This document shows positions 49,091 to 56,666 of a stretch of DNA of 64,000 nucleotides, in pieces (the first letter of the stretch is position 1; each line of letters opens with the position of its first letter). The position numbers and the translations under genes are program-made. Under the pieces are notes generated by a model. The model did no database searches, was not told the origin of the DNA, and saw nothing but the letters and a program-made list of their open reading frames with translations. Origin of the DNA: DATCLS01 sp035265325 (GTDB lineage: Bacteria; Actinomycetota; Acidimicrobiia; Acidimicrobiales; VFJN01); the NCBI GenBank assembly GCA_035265325.1, contig DATFOS010000172.1:1-64000 (forward strand), written 5' to 3'.

Positions 49091-50253
49091 CGCGGCTCCT
49101 TGGGGAGGCCCAGCGCCCGCTCGCCGATGACGTTGCGCTGGACCTGGTTGCTGCCGCCGTAGATCGTGTCGGCGCGGGAGAACAGGAAGAGGCGCCGCAG
49201 GGCGGCGTGGCGGCCGTCGTCGACCGTGCCGGCCATGCCGAGCACGTCGGCGGCCAGCTCGCCCATGTCGCGGTGCAGGGTCGCCCAGTAGAGCTTGGTC
49301 ACCATGGCCGCGCCGGTGAGCTCGGGCCGGTCGGAGGCCAGGAAGCGCACGGCGTTCCACCGCATGATGCGCAGGCGGCCCCGCACGTCGGCCAGGCGCT
49401 GGCGGACACGTGGGTCGCCGACGGTCCCGTTGGCGCGGGCGGCGTCCACGATCATGGCCAGCTCGTGCTCGAAGTAGAGGACCTGGCCCAGCGTCGAGGC
49501 GCCGCGCTCGAAGGCGAGCGTCCCCATGGCCACCCGCCAGCCCTCCCCCACCGGGCCCACGACGTTGCCCGCCGCCGTGCGGGCGCCGTCGAAGAACACC
49601 TCGTTGAATTCCGACGACCCCGTGAGTTGCACGATGGGCCGGACGTCGACGCCGGGCTGGTCGAGCGGCACCAGCAGGTAGGACAGCCCGCGGTGGCGGG
49701 TCGAGGCGGGGTCCGTCCGGGCCACGACGAAGCACCAGTCGCTGACGTGGGCGAGCGAGGTCCACACCTTCTGGCCGGTCACGACCCACTCGTCGCCGTC
49801 CCGCTCCGCCCGGGTGGCGACGTTGGCCAGGTCGGAGCCGGCGTCGGGTTCGGAGTAGCCCTGGCACCACAGCTCGTCGCCGCACAGGATCGGCGGCAGG
49901 AAGCGGCCCTGCTGCTCGGGCGTGCCGAAGGCGATGATCGTCGGGCCGGCGAGCGTCTCGCCGATGTGCCCGAGCCGGCCCGGGGCGTCGGCGCGCACGT
50001 ACTCCTCGTTGAAGACGACCTGCCGGTCGAGCGGCAGCGCCCGCCCCCCGAAGCCGGGCGCCCAGCCGATGCCGGTCCAGCCGTGGGCGCCCAGGTGGCG
50101 CTCCCACGCCCGTCGCTCGTCGATGGCCTCGTCCTCATGGCCCGGGCCGCCGCGGCCGCGCAGCTCCTTGAAGTCGCCGTCGAGCGACTCGGCGAGGAAG
50201 GCGCGTACGTCCGCCCGGAACGCCTGGTCCTCCGCCGTGGGCCGCAGGTCCAT
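49087..50253 (-). CDS. fadE30: FadE30, acyl-CoA dehydrogenase of HIP catabolism
   Basis: 388-residue acyl-CoA dehydrogenase. WTGIGWAPGFGG, QGYSEPDAGSDLANVATRAE (flavin-binding strand), GQKVWTSLAHVSDWC, GLSYLLVPLDQPGV and the C-terminal TIYGGSNQVQRNVIGERALGL are present. The usual EGT of mammalian enzymes is GGS here, normal for this bacterial subgroup. Mycobacterium fadE30 is likewise directly next to ipdF. It dehydrogenates the propionyl side chain of the HIP-CoA series. It starts one base inside the ipdC stop (TGATG). Confidence 0.9.
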   Translation of the reverse strand: MDLRPTAEDQAFRADVRAFLAESLDGDFKELRGRGGPGHEDEAIDERRAWERHLGAHGWTGIGWAPGFGGRALPLDRQVVFNEEYVRADAPGRLGHIGETLAGPTIIAFGTPEQQGRFLPPILCGDELWCQGYSEPDAGSDLANVATRAERDGDEWVVTGQKVWTSLAHVSDWCFVVARTDPASTRHRGLSYLLVPLDQPGVDVRPIVQLTGSSEFNEVFFDGARTAAGNVVGPVGEGWRVAMGTLAFERGASTLGQVLYFEHELAMIVDAARANGTVGDPRVRQRLADVRGRLRIMRWNAVRFLASDRPELTGAAMVTKLYWATLHRDMGELAADVLGMAGTVDDGRHAALRRLFLFSRADTIYGGSNQVQRNVIGERALGLPKEPR

Positions 50254-51320
50254 CAGGCGCCCTCGCCCGTCGTTCCGGCGCCGCACAGCCGGCGCAGCAC
50301 CGCGTCCGCCTCCGCCACGACCCCTTCGACGACCTCGGCCACCGACGGAAGGGCGTCGATGGTCCCCGCCACCTGGCCGGTGGGCAGGATGCCCGCCTCC
50401 AGGTGGCCCTCGACCAGCGCGGCGCGGGTGAGCATCGGCGCGTTGGCGGCCATGGCCACCTGCGCCCAGGTCAGTTCGCTCGACCGCCGCATGCCGACAC
50501 CCTCGCGCACGAGGTCGGCGGCGCCCGTGCCGGTGAGGCGGCGGAGCCGGAACGCGTTGCGGACCGCCCGGACCAGGACGGCGGCGCGGGGCCCCCGCTC
50601 GAGCCGGTCCACCAGGTCCGTGCGGATGACCCGCTGGGGCTGCCCGTCCACGGCCGTGGTGACGACCGTGTCGGCCGGCCCAGCGGCCAGGTAGCGCTGC
50701 TTCACGGCGTCGGGCACCGTGCTCTCCCGGGTGAGGAGGAAACGCGTGCCCATGGCGATCCCGGCCGCGCCCCAGGCGAGGGCGGCGGCCAGGCCCCGCC
50801 CGTCCTTGAACCCGCCGGCGGCGAGGACCGGGATGTCCACGGCCGCCGTGACCTCGGGCAGCAGCAGGACCGTGGGGATCGCGCCGGTGTGCCCGCCGCC
50901 CTCGTGGCCCTGGGCGATGACGGCGTCGACGCCCCAGGCCGCCACCTTCTCGGCGTGGCGCCGGGCGGCGATCGTGGGCATGGTCCGCACGCCGCCGTCG
51001 CGCAGGGACTTGATCAGCCGCTCGTTCGGCGCCGCCGCGAACGACGCCAGCGCCACGTGCCGGTCGATCAGCAGGTCGGCGATCCGGTCGACCTCGCCGT
51101 GGTCGGCCCGCAGGTTGACCCCGAACGGGGCGTCGGTGCGGTCCTTGACCTCGCCGATGGCCCGGACCAGCTCGTCGAACGTCATCGTGGCCGAGGCGAG
51201 GATGCCGAGCCCGCCGGCGGCGGAGGTGGCCGCGGTCAGGCGGGCTCCGGCCACCCACCCCATGCCTGTCTGCACCACGGGGTGGCGGATACCGAGCAGG
51301 CGGCAGAACGCCGTGTCCAG
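50253..51320 (-). CDS. ipdC: IpdC, flavin-dependent enoyl reductase-like enzyme of HIP catabolism
   Basis: FMN TIM-barrel protein nearly collinear with Rv3553 (IpdC): IRHPVVQTGMGWVAGARL, GGLGILASATMTFDELVRA, APFGVNLRADHG, AQGHEGGGHTGAIPTVLLLP, AAGGFKDGRGLAAAL, GTRFLLTRESTVPDAVK and ELTWAQVAMAANAPML. IpdC acts on 5-OH-HIC-CoA-type intermediates. No ATG or GTG lies near the expected N-terminus. CTG at 51320 gives 355 residues, the mycobacterial length, but a different non-standard start is possible. The next in-frame ATG upstream would overlap the divergent MaoC-like gene fully. Confidence 0.88.
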   Translation of the reverse strand: MDTAFCRLLGIRHPVVQTGMGWVAGARLTAATSAAGGLGILASATMTFDELVRAIGEVKDRTDAPFGVNLRADHGEVDRIADLLIDRHVALASFAAAPNERLIKSLRDGGVRTMPTIAARRHAEKVAAWGVDAVIAQGHEGGGHTGAIPTVLLLPEVTAAVDIPVLAAGGFKDGRGLAAALAWGAAGIAMGTRFLLTRESTVPDAVKQRYLAAGPADTVVTTAVDGQPQRVIRTDLVDRLERGPRAAVLVRAVRNAFRLRRLTGTGAADLVREGVGMRRSSELTWAQVAMAANAPMLTRAALVEGHLEAGILPTGQVAGTIDALPSVAEVVEGVVAEADAVLRRLCGAGTTGEGA

Positions 51321-51385
51321 CGCCGGGTGTGCCGGCGGCCGGGACGGTGGGGCCTCCTCGCCGGGTGCCCGGCGCCCCGCGTCCG

Positions 51386-51391
51386 TACGCT
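51386..51391 (+). promoter_or_regulatory. -10 element of a leaderless MaoC-like gene promoter
   Basis: TACGCT is followed by seven bases and GTG at 51399. The same short spacer (51321-51398) must also contain the ipdC promoter. Confidence 0.52.
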
Positions 51392-51398
51392 CGCCCCC

Positions 51399-51812
51399 GT
51401 GCGTGTGTTCGACGGCGCCGACGACCTGCGAGCGGCGGTGGGCCGGCACCTCGGCCACAGTGGCTGGCTGACGGTGGACCGGGCGCGCGTCGACCGCTTC
51501 ACCGGCGCCACCGGGGATGGGGCGTCCGGGGACGGCCTCGCCCCCGGCTTCCTCGTCCTGTCCCTGGTCAACAGCTTCCTGCCCGAGGTCGTGGACGTGC
51601 GGGGCTTCGCCATGGGCGTCAACTACGGCGCCGACGGGGTGCGCTTCCCCGCGCCCGTGCCCATCGGCGCCCGCCTGCGGGGCGGCGTCGAGCTGGCGGC
51701 CGTCGACGACGTCCGCGGCGGCGTGCAGGCCACCTGGGTCGTCACGGTCGAGCGGGACGGCAGCCCCGAGCCGGCCTGCGTCGTCTCGTCCCTCGCCCGC
51801 TACCTCGTCTGA
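51399..51812 (+). CDS. MaoC/NodN-like hot-dog protein missing its catalytic segment
   Basis: 137-residue hot-dog-fold protein of the NodN/MaoC type: VRVFDGADDLRAAVGRHLG, a central helix FLVLSLVNSFLP, MGVNYGADGVRFPAPVPIGARLRGGV and the C-terminal ACVVSSLARYLV. Normal members have a DxxxxH dyad (often followed by PER) between RFTGATGD and the central helix. Here that loop is reduced to GASGDGLAPG, so the catalytic Asp/His pair is absent. It may be a partner of an active MaoC subunit, as ChsH1 is for ChsH2, or inactive. Divergent from ipdC; convergent to the KstD-like gene. Confidence 0.7.
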   Translation: MRVFDGADDLRAAVGRHLGHSGWLTVDRARVDRFTGATGDGASGDGLAPGFLVLSLVNSFLPEVVDVRGFAMGVNYGADGVRFPAPVPIGARLRGGVELAAVDDVRGGVQATWVVTVERDGSPEPACVVSSLARYLV

Positions 51813-51840
51813 GCCCGCCCGCTCGTCCGGGCGCGGGGCT

Positions 51841-51860
51841 CCGGCGTCCCGGTCCGCCGG
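51841..51860. terminator. Hairpin between MaoC-like and KstD-like genes
   Basis: Arms CCGGCG (51841-51846) and CGCCGG (51855-51860) with an eight-base loop lie in the 50-bp gap between convergent genes. Possible bidirectional terminator. Confidence 0.45.
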
Positions 51861-51862
51861 GC

Positions 51863-53314
51863 TCACGACCCGGCGCCGGCGCCCACGCCGGCGGCGTGAC
51901 GTCCGGCGCGCCGGCCGAAGAACGTCCCGTCACCCAGCGAGATGCCGCTCACGTAGCCCCGCGCGGGGATGCCCGACGTGGTGCGGCCGGCGGCGTAGAG
52001 GCCCTCGACCGGACCGCCGTCGAGGTCCAGCACCTGGCCGGTCGGGAGCGTGTGCAGGCCCCCGAGCGTGAACACGCCGTAGATGCCGCCCCGCAGGTCG
52101 ATGGCGCCGAACGGCGGCTCGAGCGGCCGGGCCCACTCGGGCGCCTTGTGGAACAGCGGGTCCTCGCCCTTCACCGCGTGGCGGTTGTAGAGCTCGACCG
52201 TGGCCTGGAGCGACCCCTCCGGGAGGCCCATGTCGTCCTCGAGCTCCGCCACCGTCTCCGCGGCCCAGGTGATCTTGAGGAACGAGGGGTTGGCCTCGTA
52301 GGTGGCCAGGTCGAGCACGAGGAAGACGTCCTTGTCCTGGCGGAACACCGCGGCCTGGCCGGCGCGCCCGTGGTACACGTCCTCGTTGATGAAGCGCTGG
52401 CCGGCGGCGTTGACCAGCAGCGACGGCATGAGCACGTGGGGCGGCGCCGGGCAGGACACCTCGGCCGAGTCCATGTGGCGGACGGCGGCGCCGACGGCTT
52501 GGGCCATGCGGATGCCGCGCCCGTCGTCGCCGTCGGTGCCGAGCTTGAAGCACCGGGGGTCGTCGAGCCACGGCGCGTGCTGCCGGACCATCTCGTCGTT
52601 GAAGGAGAAGCCGCCGGCCGTGAGCACGACACCGCCCCGGGCCCGGATCGCCAGCTCGTCGCCGTAGTGGCGGGCGACCACGCCGACCACGCGGCGGTCG
52701 GCGTCCACCACCAGGCGCTGGACCGTGGTGTCGGTGCAGGTGCGGGCGTCGGTGGCGGCCAGTGCGTCGATCAGCGCCTCCATCAGCTTGACGCCCGAGC
52801 GCTGCTCGACCTGGGGGCAGTGCCCGCGCGGCACCGGCGGGGCGACGGTGGAGAACGGCCAGGCCGTCTCGCCGCCCGAGAGCTGCAGCCCGTCGTCGGT
52901 GAGGACCTCGTAGACGGGCGCCTCGTGGTAGCTGCCCTTGAAGGGGACGCCGTGGGCCACCAGCCAATCGAAGTGCTCGAGGCTGCCGTCGCAGTACTCC
53001 CGCACCTTTACCTCGTCGGCGTCGGGGCCGCAGGCGGCCATGAGGAAGCGGAACATGTCCTCGGCCGTGTCGGTGAAGCCGCAGGCCTCCTGCACGGGGG
53101 TGCCGCCGCCCAGGTAGATGGACCCGCCGGCCATCGCCGACGCCCCTCCCCCGGCGCTCGCCCGCTCCAGCACGACCACCCGGGCGCCCGCCTCGGCCGC
53201 CTCGAGGGCGGCGCTGGCGCCGGCGCAGCCGAGGCCCACGACGACGACGTCGGCCTCGTCGTCCCAGCGGCCCACCTCCGCGGCGGGGACGGGCCGGACC
53301 GAGTCGGCGCTCAC
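51863..53314 (-). CDS. FAD-dependent oxidoreductase of the KstD/fumarate-reductase family
   Basis: 483-residue flavoprotein. The N-terminal VVVGLGCAGASAALEAAEAGARVVVLE is an FAD Rossmann motif, followed by GGGASAMAGGSIYLGGG, GVVLTAGGFSFND (Gly-rich second motif) and a C-terminal TSGIPARGYVSGISLGDGTFFGRRAG. It is more compact than the KstD at 29575 and resembles Rv0785-like or Delta4-dehydrogenase-type members. The GTG overlaps the stop of the isomerase-like gene (GTGA), so the two are one operon acting on ring A chemistry by inference. Confidence 0.8.
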   Translation of the reverse strand: MSADSVRPVPAAEVGRWDDEADVVVVGLGCAGASAALEAAEAGARVVVLERASAGGGASAMAGGSIYLGGGTPVQEACGFTDTAEDMFRFLMAACGPDADEVKVREYCDGSLEHFDWLVAHGVPFKGSYHEAPVYEVLTDDGLQLSGGETAWPFSTVAPPVPRGHCPQVEQRSGVKLMEALIDALAATDARTCTDTTVQRLVVDADRRVVGVVARHYGDELAIRARGGVVLTAGGFSFNDEMVRQHAPWLDDPRCFKLGTDGDDGRGIRMAQAVGAAVRHMDSAEVSCPAPPHVLMPSLLVNAAGQRFINEDVYHGRAGQAAVFRQDKDVFLVLDLATYEANPSFLKITWAAETVAELEDDMGLPEGSLQATVELYNRHAVKGEDPLFHKAPEWARPLEPPFGAIDLRGGIYGVFTLGGLHTLPTGQVLDLDGGPVEGLYAAGRTTSGIPARGYVSGISLGDGTFFGRRAGRHAAGVGAGAGS

Positions 53315-53727
53315 CCCACGACCCGGGCGTCGTCGAACTGCCAGAACGCCCGCAGGGCGGCCAGGCGCCCGTCGTCGGCGATCCGGTAGGTGTAGACGCC
53401 CTCCACCGCCACGTCGGTGCCGTCGGGCAGCGTGGTGGTGATCGTGCCGACGTTCGCGCACTCGGGGCCTGCCGCGTACGACTCGCGGATCGTGAAGCGG
53501 ATGGTGTTGCCGGCGATCACCGTGTCCCAGAAGGCGGCGATGGCCTCGGGCCCCTGGTGGCCGTGGCCCTCGGGGTCGAAGGGCGACGGCCCGATCGGGT
53601 CGGCGACCACGGCGTCGTCGGCGAAGCCGGCCAACCAGGCGGCGCGGTCGCCGGCCTCGGCGGCCGTCATCGAGTGGATCGACGCCGCCCGGGCCGGGTG
53701 CTCGGCGTAGCCCTCCATGCCCTCCAC
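53311..53727 (-). CDS. Ketosteroid-isomerase-like (NTF2-fold) protein
   Basis: 138-residue SnoaL/KSI-fold protein similar to Mycobacterium Rv0760c: WLAGFADDAVVADPIGPSPFDPEG, a FWDTVIAGNTIRFTI strand, TDVAVEGVYTYRIADDGRL and AFWQFDD. The conserved DPIG and the following barrel suggest a steroid-binding NTF2 cone. Rv0760c binds steroids but has no proven isomerase activity. The GTG start at 53727 is preceded by GGGAGGTCC at about five bases. It is coupled to the KstD-like gene. Confidence 0.78.
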   Translation of the reverse strand: MEGMEGYAEHPARAASIHSMTAAEAGDRAAWLAGFADDAVVADPIGPSPFDPEGHGHQGPEAIAAFWDTVIAGNTIRFTIRESYAAGPECANVGTITTTLPDGTDVAVEGVYTYRIADDGRLAALRAFWQFDDARVVG

Positions 53728-54054
53728 GTGCGGACCTCCCCGTCCCTGCCGGGCCCCGGGCCCGGCTCGGGCCGACGGTAAACCGCCCCCGGTGTCGCGT
53801 CGCCGCCCGCCACCACGCCCGGACCGCCAGGTGGGACGCGCCTGACCCCGCCGGGGCGGCCTCGTGCGGGACATGGTTCCCACCTCTCGCGAGCGCGGCA
53901 CCGAACCCGCCGGTACCGTGCATTCCGCCAGCGTTGATCGCCCCACGTGCGGCCCGGCAGGGTCGTTGCGACGAGCGAACCGGGACCAAGGTCCCTGTCG
54001 CGGCCGCCGTGCCCGCCCCACGCTGGGGGCGATCGCGATGTAGGAGGTGCAACG
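53728..54054. promoter_or_regulatory. 327-bp intergenic region with divergent promoters
   Basis: No open reading frame of note. Contents seen: a minus-strand GGGAGGTCC ribosome binding site for the isomerase-like gene, TACCGT at 53914-53919 (possible -10 on the plus strand), a DosR-box-like palindrome at 53982-53995 and a plus-strand TAGGAGGTGC ribosome binding site at 54041-54050. It separates the steroid genes from the stress-response block. Confidence 0.5.
53982..53995. promoter_or_regulatory. DosR-box-like palindrome upstream of the GNAT-Usp gene
   Basis: GGGACCAAGGTCCC has perfect six-base arms around AA and matches the DosR consensus core GGGACTWWAGTCCC in all but the inner bases. It lies about 60 bp before the ATG at 54055. 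A DevR/DosR-like regulator is encoded at 59718. Confidence 0.65.
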
Positions 54055-55413
54055 ATGCCGACGACGTTCGGGACGCCCGCCGGTTCCCGCCAACTCGAGG
54101 TGCGGCCGCTCGACGACGAGGACGTCGGGCAACTGGACGCCCTGTGCCAGCGCCAGTCGTCCGACAGCCTCCGGCGGCAGTTCTTCGACCCCGCGCCGCC
54201 GACGCGCGACCGCCTCGACCGCCTCACGGCGCATGACGACGGTCGCGGGGTTGCCATCGTCGCCCTCGCCGGCGGCACGCTCGTCGGTGCCGCCCGCTAC
54301 GACCGCGTCGATGCCGGCGACAGCGCCGAAGCCTGGGTGTTCGTCGACGAGGCCGTCGCCGACCCGGAGGTCGACGTCCGGCTCCTGACCGAACTCGCCC
54401 GCATCGCCCGGGAGGCCGGTATCCGCCGCCTGCTCGTCGAGGTGCACCCGCTGGACCGCGAGCTGCTCGAGACGCTCGACGCCACCCCGCTCCACACCGA
54501 GCGGCACCTCCACTGCGGCATCGTCACGGTCACCGTCCACCTGGACCCGGCGGCGTCTCGCGCCCGCCCCCAGGGTGGGGACCCGGCGGCCCTGCTCTGT
54601 CGCAGCGTCCTGGTCCCCGTCGACTGTTCGCCGTTCGCCGAGAAGGCCGTCGCCGCCGGCGACTGGCTCGCCCGCCGGCTCGGCGCCGAGCTGCACGTCG
54701 CCACCGGCGTGCTCGCCCACGACCCCTGGTGGGACGACCGCTACCTGGCCCGCATCCGGTCCACCTACCGGCGGGCGCAGACCCACCTGTGGACGCACTC
54801 GGACATCGCGGGCGGCGTCGCCCGCCTCGCCGACGACATCGGCCCCACCGTGCTCTGCGCCGCCACCCACGGCCGCTCCCGGAGCGCGTCGGTCGTCGGC
54901 TCGACCTTCCTCGCCATGGCCCGGGCGACCGACGTCCCGGTCGTCGCCGTGGGCCAGGAGGCCCGCCCGCCCCAGGCAGCCGACCTCCCGATCGTGGCCT
55001 GCGTCGACGGCAGCCTCGCGTCGGAGTCCGTCCTGCCCGGGGCCGCCACCTGGGCCCGCCGCCTCGGCGTGCCGCTGGACCTCGTCACGGTGGCCGACGC
55101 GGACGGCGGCCCGGACGCCGAGCCGGTCCGCTTCGGCGGCGCCCGGCGGGACGCGGCGGAGTACCTGGAGGAGCTGCTCGCCGGCCCCGAGCTCGCCGGG
55201 CTGACCGCCAAGTCCGAGGTGCTCTCCGACCGTGTGGCGCCGCACCACGCCATCGCCGACCGGCTCGCCCGCCGGCCGGCCACACTCGTCGCCCTGGCAT
55301 CGCGCGCCCGCACGGGCCTGGGGCGCATGCTCGTCGGCAGCGAGGCGGCCCGCATCATCCAGGCCAGCCCCGTGCCCGTCCTGGTGCACCGGGTCGTCGG
55401 CGGCGGCGCCTGA
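54055..55413 (+). CDS. GNAT-like domain fused to two universal stress protein domains
   Basis: 452 residues. Residues 1-160 form a GNAT domain of the protein-acetyltransferase (Pat) type, with QSSDSLRRQFFDP and FVDEAVADPEVDVRLLTEL, but the acetyl-CoA loop (Q/RxxGxG/A) is absent. Two UspA domains follow, from about residue 182 (RSVLVPVDCSPFAEKA) and about residue 317 (ADLPIVACVDGSLASE), each ending with a GS nucleotide-loop motif. TAGGAGGTGC at 54041-54050 precedes the ATG. Probably DevR-regulated; the domain order suggests a nucleotide-sensing acetyltransferase-like or pseudo-acetyltransferase protein. Confidence 0.78.
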   Translation: MPTTFGTPAGSRQLEVRPLDDEDVGQLDALCQRQSSDSLRRQFFDPAPPTRDRLDRLTAHDDGRGVAIVALAGGTLVGAARYDRVDAGDSAEAWVFVDEAVADPEVDVRLLTELARIAREAGIRRLLVEVHPLDRELLETLDATPLHTERHLHCGIVTVTVHLDPAASRARPQGGDPAALLCRSVLVPVDCSPFAEKAVAAGDWLARRLGAELHVATGVLAHDPWWDDRYLARIRSTYRRAQTHLWTHSDIAGGVARLADDIGPTVLCAATHGRSRSASVVGSTFLAMARATDVPVVAVGQEARPPQAADLPIVACVDGSLASESVLPGAATWARRLGVPLDLVTVADADGGPDAEPVRFGGARRDAAEYLEELLAGPELAGLTAKSEVLSDRVAPHHAIADRLARRPATLVALASRARTGLGRMLVGSEAARIIQASPVPVLVHRVVGGGA

Positions 55414-55450
55414 CCGGGCCACGGCGTCGGCCGCGACGATCGGCAGCGCC

Positions 55451-56512
55451 ATGGACGTCCGCAGCCGCCGCGTCGCCTGGGCGCTCGGCGCCCTCGCGCT
55501 CGTCGTCCCGCTCGGCGTCGTCCTCGCCCGGGGCGGAGGCGGGGACGACGGCGAGGGAGGGCCGACGGACGGGCCGCCATCCACCGGCGCTTCGCTCACG
55601 ACGTTCCCCCTGCTCGGCACGGCCGGGGACGCGCCGGACCGGCCGGCCCTGGCCGTCAAGCTCGACAACACGTCCAGCGGGCGGCCGCAGTCGGGGCTGG
55701 ACGGCGCCGACGTCGTGGTCGAGGAGGTCGTCGAGGGCGGGCTGACGCGTCTCCTCGCCGTCTTCCACTCGCAGGTCCCCGACACGGTCGGCCCGGTCCG
55801 GTCGGCCCGCTCGACCGACATCCCGCTGCTGGCCGAGCTGGGGCGGCCCCTGTTCGCCTGGTCCGGCGCCAACCCGACCTTCGCCGCCGCCGTGCACGCC
55901 GCCGACCTGGTCGACGTGGGCGCCGCCGCGGCGCCCGACGCCTATCGGCGAAGTGACGACCGCAGCGCCCCGTACAACCTGTACGCGTCGCCCGAGCTCC
56001 TGTGGGCCGCAGGCGAGGCGAGTGACCCCGACGCCGGCCCGCCGGACGCCCTGTTCACCTACCGGGCGGCGGGGGCGGCGCTCCCGCCCGACGCCGAGCC
56101 CGCCGGCGGGTTCGCCGCGAACGGCGGGGACGGCCTCGCCACGGACGTCCGCTGGACGTGGGACGGCACCAGCGACCAGTGGGCCCGGGCCCAGGACGGC
56201 ACGGCCCACGTGGACGCTGACGGCACGCAGGCCCACGCCACCAACGTCGTGGTCCGCTTCACGCCCTACCGAGACAGCGGTGTCCGGGACTCCACCGGCG
56301 CCGTCGTCCCCGAGGCCGCCAGCGTCGGCGAGGGCGACGCCTGGCTGCTCACCGACGGGCACCTCCGGCGCGGTCGCTGGCACAAGGCCGACGCCGAGGC
56401 CCCCACCACCTACACCGCCCTCGACGGATCGGCGCTCGAGCTCACGCCCGGCCCGACGTGGGTCGAGATCCTCCCTCCGGGCTCCGGCGACGTCGTCGCC
56501 AGCGAGCCGTGA
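55451..56512 (+). CDS. DUF3048 (YerB-like) membrane-anchored protein
   Basis: 353 residues. An N-terminal signal anchor (RRVAWALGALALVVPLGVVLA, residues 6-26) is followed by a Gly/Asp-rich linker and a DUF3048 body: LAVKLDNTSSGRPQSGLDGADVVVEEVVEGGLTR, VGPVRSARSTDI, PYNLYASPELL and a C-terminal GPTWVEILPPG. There is no lipobox Cys, so it is probably a membrane-anchored extracytoplasmic protein. Function unknown; the family occurs widely in Gram-positive bacteria and is loosely linked to the cell envelope. Confidence 0.82.
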   Translation: MDVRSRRVAWALGALALVVPLGVVLARGGGGDDGEGGPTDGPPSTGASLTTFPLLGTAGDAPDRPALAVKLDNTSSGRPQSGLDGADVVVEEVVEGGLTRLLAVFHSQVPDTVGPVRSARSTDIPLLAELGRPLFAWSGANPTFAAAVHAADLVDVGAAAAPDAYRRSDDRSAPYNLYASPELLWAAGEASDPDAGPPDALFTYRAAGAALPPDAEPAGGFAANGGDGLATDVRWTWDGTSDQWARAQDGTAHVDADGTQAHATNVVVRFTPYRDSGVRDSTGAVVPEAASVGEGDAWLLTDGHLRRGRWHKADAEAPTTYTALDGSALELTPGPTWVEILPPGSGDVVASEP

Positions 56513-56624
56513 CCCGCTCACAGGATGCCAGGTGATGTCGCCTTAACTCGGCGCCGACATGGTCGTCTGGTCGGGGGCGCCGGCCTGACCGGGGCCGAGG
56601 GAGGGCGGGCGCCTGGGCGGGGGG

Positions 56625-56641
56625 GACCCGGGCGCCGGGTC
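56625..56641. promoter_or_regulatory. 17-bp inverted repeat upstream of DUF2254
   Basis: Arms GACCCGG (56625-56631) and CCGGGTC (56635-56641) enclose GCG, ending about 25 bp before the ATG and 10 bp before a TACGAT -10. Candidate operator or stem; no known regulator motif matches. Confidence 0.4.
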
Positions 56642-56651
56642 GCCCGCGGCG

Positions 56652-56657
56652 TACGAT
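56652..56657 (+). promoter_or_regulatory. -10 element of a leaderless DUF2254 promoter
   Basis: TACGAT lies nine bases before the ATG at 56667 with no ribosome binding site between. Confidence 0.5.
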
Positions 56658-56666
56658 CGGCGGCCC

